This document shows, in pieces, positions 6,109 to 9,508 of a stretch of 9,508 bases of DNA. The translations under genes and the position numbers were made by a program. This stretch comes from Gemmatimonadota bacterium (GTDB lineage: Bacteria > Gemmatimonadota > Gemmatimonadetes > Longimicrobiales > Gaopeijiaceae). A model generated the notes under the pieces. That model saw nothing but the letters and a program-made list of their open reading frames with translations, made no database searches and was not told where the DNA came from. The stretch spans positions 1 through 9,508 of the forward strand of contig JAUQOX010000102.1 of assembly GCA_030550695.1 (NCBI GenBank), read 5' to 3'. Position 1 is the first letter of the stretch. Each line of letters opens with the position of its first letter.

Positions 6109-6137
6109 TTGATCCCGCCCGGCGGGGCCGGTATCCT
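6109..6137 (+). promoter_or_regulatory. Candidate sigma-70-type promoter of mutS
   Basis: TTGATC (6109-6114) and TATCCT (6132-6137) are separated by exactly 17 bases. Each matches four of six consensus positions. Transcription would begin near 6144, giving a leader of about 50 bases before the ATG at 6196. Confidence 0.45.
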
Positions 6138-6195
6138 TGTCCCGTCTCTTCGAGCTCTTCGGGCTCCCCTGTTTCGTCAAGCCTCGCCCGACTCC

Positions 6196-8832
6196 ATGGC
6201 GGCAGTGTCCCAGGAGCAAGACACTCCCTTGATGCAGCAGTGGAGGGAGATCAAGGCCCGCCACCGGGACGCCCTGGTCTTCTTCCGGGTGGGGGATTTC
6301 TACGAGCTCTTCTTCGGAGATGCCGAAGAGGGAGCCCGCCTCCTCGGCCTCACCCTGACCTCCCGGAACAACGGTGCCGCCGCCCGCGTCCCCTTGGCGG
6401 GGATCCCCGCCAAAGCCCTGGACGAGTACCTGGGCCGGCTTATGAAGCTGGGCCGCCGGGTGGCCCTCTGCGAGCAGGTGGAGGATCCGGCCTCGGCCAA
6501 GGGCATCGTGCGGCGGGAGGTCACGGAAACCTTCACCCCCGGCACCCTCGTCCAGGAACAGCTGCTGGCGGCCAAGCGAAACCAGTACCTGGTGGCTCTC
6601 GTGCCGGGAGCGGCGGGGAGGTGGGCCTTGGCCGGACTGGATCTGTCCACCGGCGAGGTGGAGGGGACGGTGGTGGGGGAGGAGGGGCTCGAAGCCGAAC
6701 TGGGCAGGCTGGAGCCGTCGGAACTCCTGTTCCCCCGGGGTCTGTTGCCGGTGATGGAGGCGAAGCCGCCGTGGCTTTCCCCTGCTGTGCCCCTCACCGC
6801 CCGGGACGACTGGCTCTTCCACCCTGCCCAGGCTCGGGAAGAGCTCGCCAGGACCTACCGGGTGCATTCCCTGGAGGGCTTCGGTTTCCTCCCGGACGAG
6901 GAGGACCTGATCCGGGCCTTGGGAGGGCTGTTGGCGTATGTGAGGGAAGTCCGCCCCGGGGGGGTGGTCCACCTCCGACCTCCCCGCCTCCGGCGCTCCG
7001 GTTCCGCCATGATCCTGGACGAGATGACCCGCAGGAACCTGGAGCTGGTGGAGCCTTTACGGCCCGGGGAGGGGGGGACTCTCCTGGAGGTGTTGGACGA
7101 CACCATGACGGCGATGGGGGGCCGACGGTTGCGGAGGTGGGTGCTGGCCCCCCTCCTCGAGGTCGGCGAGATCTGGGCCCGGCAGGAGGCGGTGGAGGAA
7201 CTTCACCGGGAGGGCGAACTCCGCCGGCGCCTCCGGGAGGCCCTCCGGGGGATGGGCGACCTGGAACGGTTGGCGGGGAAGGTGGGAACCGGTCGGGCGG
7301 GCCCCAGGGACCTCCTGGCGGTCCTGGCTGCCCTCCGGACCCTTCCGGCCCTCCAAGGGTTGGCACCCCGGACTTCCTCGCCCCTTCTGCGGTCCACCCT
7401 GGAGGGCATGGACCTGTTGGAGGATCTCCGGGGGCTCCTGGAAGCGGCCCTTTCCCCCGAGGCCCCTCCCAACCTTCAGGACGGCGGAGTGATCCGGGAA
7501 GGGTTCGACGCCGAACTGGACGAACTCCGGCGGGTGCGGGACGGCGCCCGGGAGTTCATCGCCTCCCTCCAGGCCAGGGAGCGGGAGCGGACGGGGATCG
7601 CCTCCCTCAAGGTGGGCTTCAACAAGGTTTTCGGGTACTATCTGGAGGTAACCCGCCCGAATCTGGACAGGGTCCCCCCCGACTACGTCCGGAAGCAGAC
7701 GTTGGTGGGAGCCGAGCGGTTCTACACCCCCGAACTCAAAGAGTGGGAGGAAAAGGTTTTCGGGGCCGAGGACCGGATCCTGGCCCTGGAGACCGAGATC
7801 TTCGGCCGGGTGAGGGGGGAAGTGGCGGAACGGCTCGCCCGGCTCCAGGAGACGGCGGAGCGGTTGGCCCTCCTGGACGTCCTCGCCGCCCTGGCGGAGG
7901 TGGCCCGCCGCCGAGGGTACGTGCGCCCCGAGGTCCACCAGGGTTTCCGCCTGGAGATCCGCCAGGGACGGCACCCCGTGGTGGAAGCCGTCCTGCCCTC
8001 GGGAACCTTCATCCCCAACGACCTGGTCCTGGACGAGGACAAGCGGATCGTCATCCTCACCGGGCCCAACATGGCCGGCAAAAGCACGGTGCTGCGGCAG
8101 GTGGGCCTCATCCAGCTCCTGGCCCAGATCGGCGCCTTCGTCCCCGCCGCCTCGGCCCGTCTGGCCGTGTGTGACCGGATCTTCACCCGGGTGGGAGCTT
8201 CCGACGCCCTGGCCAGGGGACAGTCCACCTTCATGGTGGAAATGAACGAGACCGCCGCCATCGTCCATGGGGCTACGGAACGAAGCCTCGTCCTTCTGGA
8301 CGAAATCGGCAGGGGTACCTCGACCTACGACGGGGTTTCCATCGCCTGGGCGGTGACGGAGTTCCTCCACGAGCGGATCGGGGCCAAGACGATCTTCGCC
8401 ACCCACTACCACGAGCTCACCCAGCTGGGGGATCTCTTACCCCGGGTCCGGAACCTGAACGTGGCTGTGCGGGAGGTGGGGGACGACATCGTGTTTCTCC
8501 GGACCCTGGAGGAAGGGGGCGCCGATCGCTCTTACGGGATCCACGTGGCCCGCCTGGCCGGACTCCCTGCCGAGGTCATCGAGCGGGCCCTGGAGATCCT
8601 GCGGCAGCTGGAAGGGGCCCACTCCGGGGGGGGCGAAGGGTTGGGAAGGCGGGGCCGCCACCGTCCCCCGTCCCAGCCTCCCCCTTCCCAACTTTCCCTC
8701 TTCGCCGGCACCGACCACCCCGTGTTGGTCCGTCTCCGGGAGACGGAGGTGGAACGACTTACGCCCCTGGAGGCTATCAACCTCCTGGCGGAACTACGGA
8801 ACCGACTCCTGAGGGAGGATACCGAGCGGTGA
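6196..8832 (+). CDS. mutS: DNA mismatch repair protein MutS
   Basis: MutS recognises base mismatches and small loops after replication and starts their repair, using ATP. The 878-residue product is full length. Domain I carries the mismatch-reading F35-Y36-E37 in G-D-F-Y-E-L-F. The connector, lever and clamp domains follow. The ATPase domain has Walker A G623-P-N-M-A-G-K-S-T631, Walker B ending in D702-E703 followed by I-G-R-G-T-S-T, and T736-H-Y-H-E-L741. After a Pro/Gly-rich linker, Q832-L-S-L-F836 matches the consensus beta-clamp binding motif, and the C-terminus has the usual small helical region. The ATG at 6196 was chosen by similarity of the first residues to other MutS proteins; it lacks a clear ribosome binding site. 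GTG 6205 and ATG 6232 are alternatives. The stop overlaps the next gene as GTGA. No mutL gene is present in the window. Confidence 0.96.
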   Translation: MAAVSQEQDTPLMQQWREIKARHRDALVFFRVGDFYELFFGDAEEGARLLGLTLTSRNNGAAARVPLAGIPAKALDEYLGRLMKLGRRVALCEQVEDPASAKGIVRREVTETFTPGTLVQEQLLAAKRNQYLVALVPGAAGRWALAGLDLSTGEVEGTVVGEEGLEAELGRLEPSELLFPRGLLPVMEAKPPWLSPAVPLTARDDWLFHPAQAREELARTYRVHSLEGFGFLPDEEDLIRALGGLLAYVREVRPGGVVHLRPPRLRRSGSAMILDEMTRRNLELVEPLRPGEGGTLLEVLDDTMTAMGGRRLRRWVLAPLLEVGEIWARQEAVEELHREGELRRRLREALRGMGDLERLAGKVGTGRAGPRDLLAVLAALRTLPALQGLAPRTSSPLLRSTLEGMDLLEDLRGLLEAALSPEAPPNLQDGGVIREGFDAELDELRRVRDGAREFIASLQARERERTGIASLKVGFNKVFGYYLEVTRPNLDRVPPDYVRKQTLVGAERFYTPELKEWEEKVFGAEDRILALETEIFGRVRGEVAERLARLQETAERLALLDVLAALAEVARRRGYVRPEVHQGFRLEIRQGRHPVVEAVLPSGTFIPNDLVLDEDKRIVILTGPNMAGKSTVLRQVGLIQLLAQIGAFVPAASARLAVCDRIFTRVGASDALARGQSTFMVEMNETAAIVHGATERSLVLLDEIGRGTSTYDGVSIAWAVTEFLHERIGAKTIFATHYHELTQLGDLLPRVRNLNVAVREVGDDIVFLRTLEEGGADRSYGIHVARLAGLPAEVIERALEILRQLEGAHSGGGEGLGRRGRHRPPSQPPPSQLSLFAGTDHPVLVRLRETEVERLTPLEAINLLAELRNRLLREDTER
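8813..8818 (+). promoter_or_regulatory. Ribosome binding site of the TonB-domain lipoprotein gene
   Basis: GGGAGG lies ten bases before the GTG at 8829, inside the end of mutS. It supports the GTG that overlaps the mutS stop codon as the start. Confidence 0.5.
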
Positions 8833-9236
8833 AAGGCCTTCTTCGATGGGGCTTGGTGGGCGTCGTGCTCCTTGGGTGCGACGGCAGGGGAGAAATGGAG
8901 GAACCTACCCCCCTCTATGGGGAGGTCCCTGTCCAGTATCCCTTGGACCTTTGGGATGCCGGGGTGGAAGGGGAAACCCTCCTCCGGGTCCGGGTGACGG
9001 AGGTGGGGGAGGTGGACAGTGTGGAGGTGCTCCGGGGAAGCGGCTATCCGGCGCTGGATTCGGCGGCGGTGCGGGGGGCGAGGGAGCTGCGGTACACGCC
9101 GGCCAGGGTGAACGGCAGGCGGATCTCCGTCTGGGCCAAGGTGCCGGTGCACTTCCGCCGGGACGACGGGAAGGGTGGCGGGGAGGACGGAGACCGGGCC
9201 GGAGATCGGGGACAACCTGGAAGGGGACCAGAGTGA
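8829..9236 (+). CDS. TonB C-terminal-domain lipoprotein
   Basis: The 135-residue product has a short signal peptide with K2 and R6, a hydrophobic core and a lipobox L14-L-G-C17, so it should be lipidated on C17. The residue after the Cys is Asp, which in enterics keeps lipoproteins in the inner membrane. Residues about 30-115 form a TonB C-terminal domain: a Y-P-L-D-L-W-D-A-G-V-E-G segment, then R-V-R-V-T-E-V-G-E-V, then G-Y-P-A-L-D-S-A-A-V and Y-T-P-A-R-V-N-G, ending in W-A-K-V-P-V-H-F. The tail is Gly/Asp/Arg-rich low complexity. There is no long proline-rich periplasm-spanning region, and no ExbB or ExbD gene is present. It may therefore be a TonB-fold envelope protein rather than an energy transducer. 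It is coupled to mutS and to the ligase gene by GTGA overlaps. Confidence 0.8.
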   Translation: MKGLLRWGLVGVVLLGCDGRGEMEEPTPLYGEVPVQYPLDLWDAGVEGETLLRVRVTEVGEVDSVEVLRGSGYPALDSAAVRGARELRYTPARVNGRRISVWAKVPVHFRRDDGKGGGEDGDRAGDRGQPGRGPE

Positions 9237-9508
9237 AGATCGTCGTTCTCATGGGGGGGGTGTCGGGCGAGCGGGCGGTCTCGTTGGCCTCCGGGGTCCA
9301 GGTGGCCCGCGGGCTCAGGGAAGCGGGCCACGAGGTGGTGGCGGTGGACACCTCCAGGGGAGTTCTGACGCCCCAAGAAGAAGCCCGCCTCCTCGAGGCC
9401 GGGGTCATGGGTGCCGGGGGCGCCGGCGATCCCGGCGGGAAAACCCCCGCCCCTCCCCCCGCCGGAGGCGTCACCCACCCTGGCCTCCTGGCCGAGGGAC
9501 GGCTCCCC
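9233..9508 (+). CDS. ddl: D-alanine--D-alanine ligase, N-terminal part (3' end outside window)
   Basis: Ninety-two codons are visible and the frame is open at the window edge. The start M-K-I-V-V-L-M-G-G-V-S-G-E-R is the N-terminal motif of D-Ala-D-Ala ligase. V-S-L-A-S-G-x-Q-V, G-H-E-V-V-A-V-D-T and R-G-V-L-T-P-Q-E-E-A follow, all as in Ddl-type ATP-grasp enzymes. The enzyme joins two D-alanines using ATP to make the dipeptide of peptidoglycan precursors in the cytoplasm. The catalytic ATP-grasp part lies beyond the window, so activity cannot be judged. Residues about 58-92 are Gly/Pro-rich and poorly conserved. The GTG start overlaps the upstream stop as GTGA and has AAGGGGA five bases before it. 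A ligase-like paralogue with another amino-acid substrate is the main alternative. Confidence 0.85.
   Translation, partial: MKIVVLMGGVSGERAVSLASGVQVARGLREAGHEVVAVDTSRGVLTPQEEARLLEAGVMGAGGAGDPGGKTPAPPPAGGVTHPGLLAEGRLP

Larger units (their letters stand above)
6024..6195. other. Non-coding gap between the copper module and mutS
   Basis: These 172 bases contain no convincing gene. They hold a strong hairpin (6052-6087), a 12-base perfect palindrome TCCGGCGCCGGA (6091-6102) and a promoter-like pair of hexamers (6109-6137). They appear to separate the copper transcription unit from the mutS unit. Confidence 0.6.

Noticed and set aside
6240..8174. A second long plus-strand frame inside mutS in another phase.
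   Set aside because: It consists of Gly/Pro/Arg-rich low-complexity translation without domain motifs, whereas the mutS frame carries every expected motif.
1..9508. CRISPR array, tRNA or rRNA genes, insertion sequences, attachment sites.
   Set aside because: No regularly spaced repeats, cloverleaf-like segments, transposase motifs or terminal inverted repeats were noticed on reading both strands by eye.

Overview
The window is about 9.5 kb of very GC-rich bacterial DNA that is almost entirely coding. The encoded proteins point to a Gram-negative (diderm) cell: a SPOR-domain exported protein, a TonB C-terminal-domain lipoprotein and a MutS of the standard bacterial type. The proline-rich linkers, the frequent GTG starts and the anti-sigma-like C-terminal region resemble Gemmatimonadota or a similar high-GC diderm phylum. 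That placement is an inference from style only and was not tested by any search.

Layout. (1) Positions 1-2328 (+) form a tightly coupled run: the 3' part of a membrane-anchored anti-sigma-like protein, then holA (DNA polymerase III delta), then an exported TPR-like/SPOR protein. Each gene starts inside the stop codon of the one before. (2) Positions 2409-2978 (+) encode an Rcp1/CheY-like receiver domain that carries an unusual C-terminal transmembrane anchor. (3) Positions 2963-3039 hold two GC-rich hairpins between convergent genes. (4) Positions 3055-6023 are a copper-handling module. A DUF302 protein on the minus strand is divergent from a P1B-1 type Cu+-exporting ATPase (CopA), which is followed by a coupled 29-residue single-pass membrane peptide. 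(5) Positions 6024-6195 are non-coding, with a strong hairpin and a plausible sigma-70-like promoter. (6) Positions 6196-9508 (+) are a second coupled run: mutS, a TonB-like lipoprotein, and the 5' part of a D-Ala-D-Ala ligase gene that runs off the window.

How the parts fit together: the two flanking runs are housekeeping (replication, repair, cell envelope). The response regulator and the copper module sit between them and look like an accessory insertion. No copper-responsive regulator, copper chaperone or histidine kinase is present in the window. No tRNA, rRNA, CRISPR array, insertion sequence or phage feature was seen. The observations that most deserve a second look are the tail-anchored receiver protein, the 29-residue peptide coupled to copA, and the TonB-domain lipoprotein with Asp after its lipidated Cys. 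None of these amounts to a demonstrated new system.
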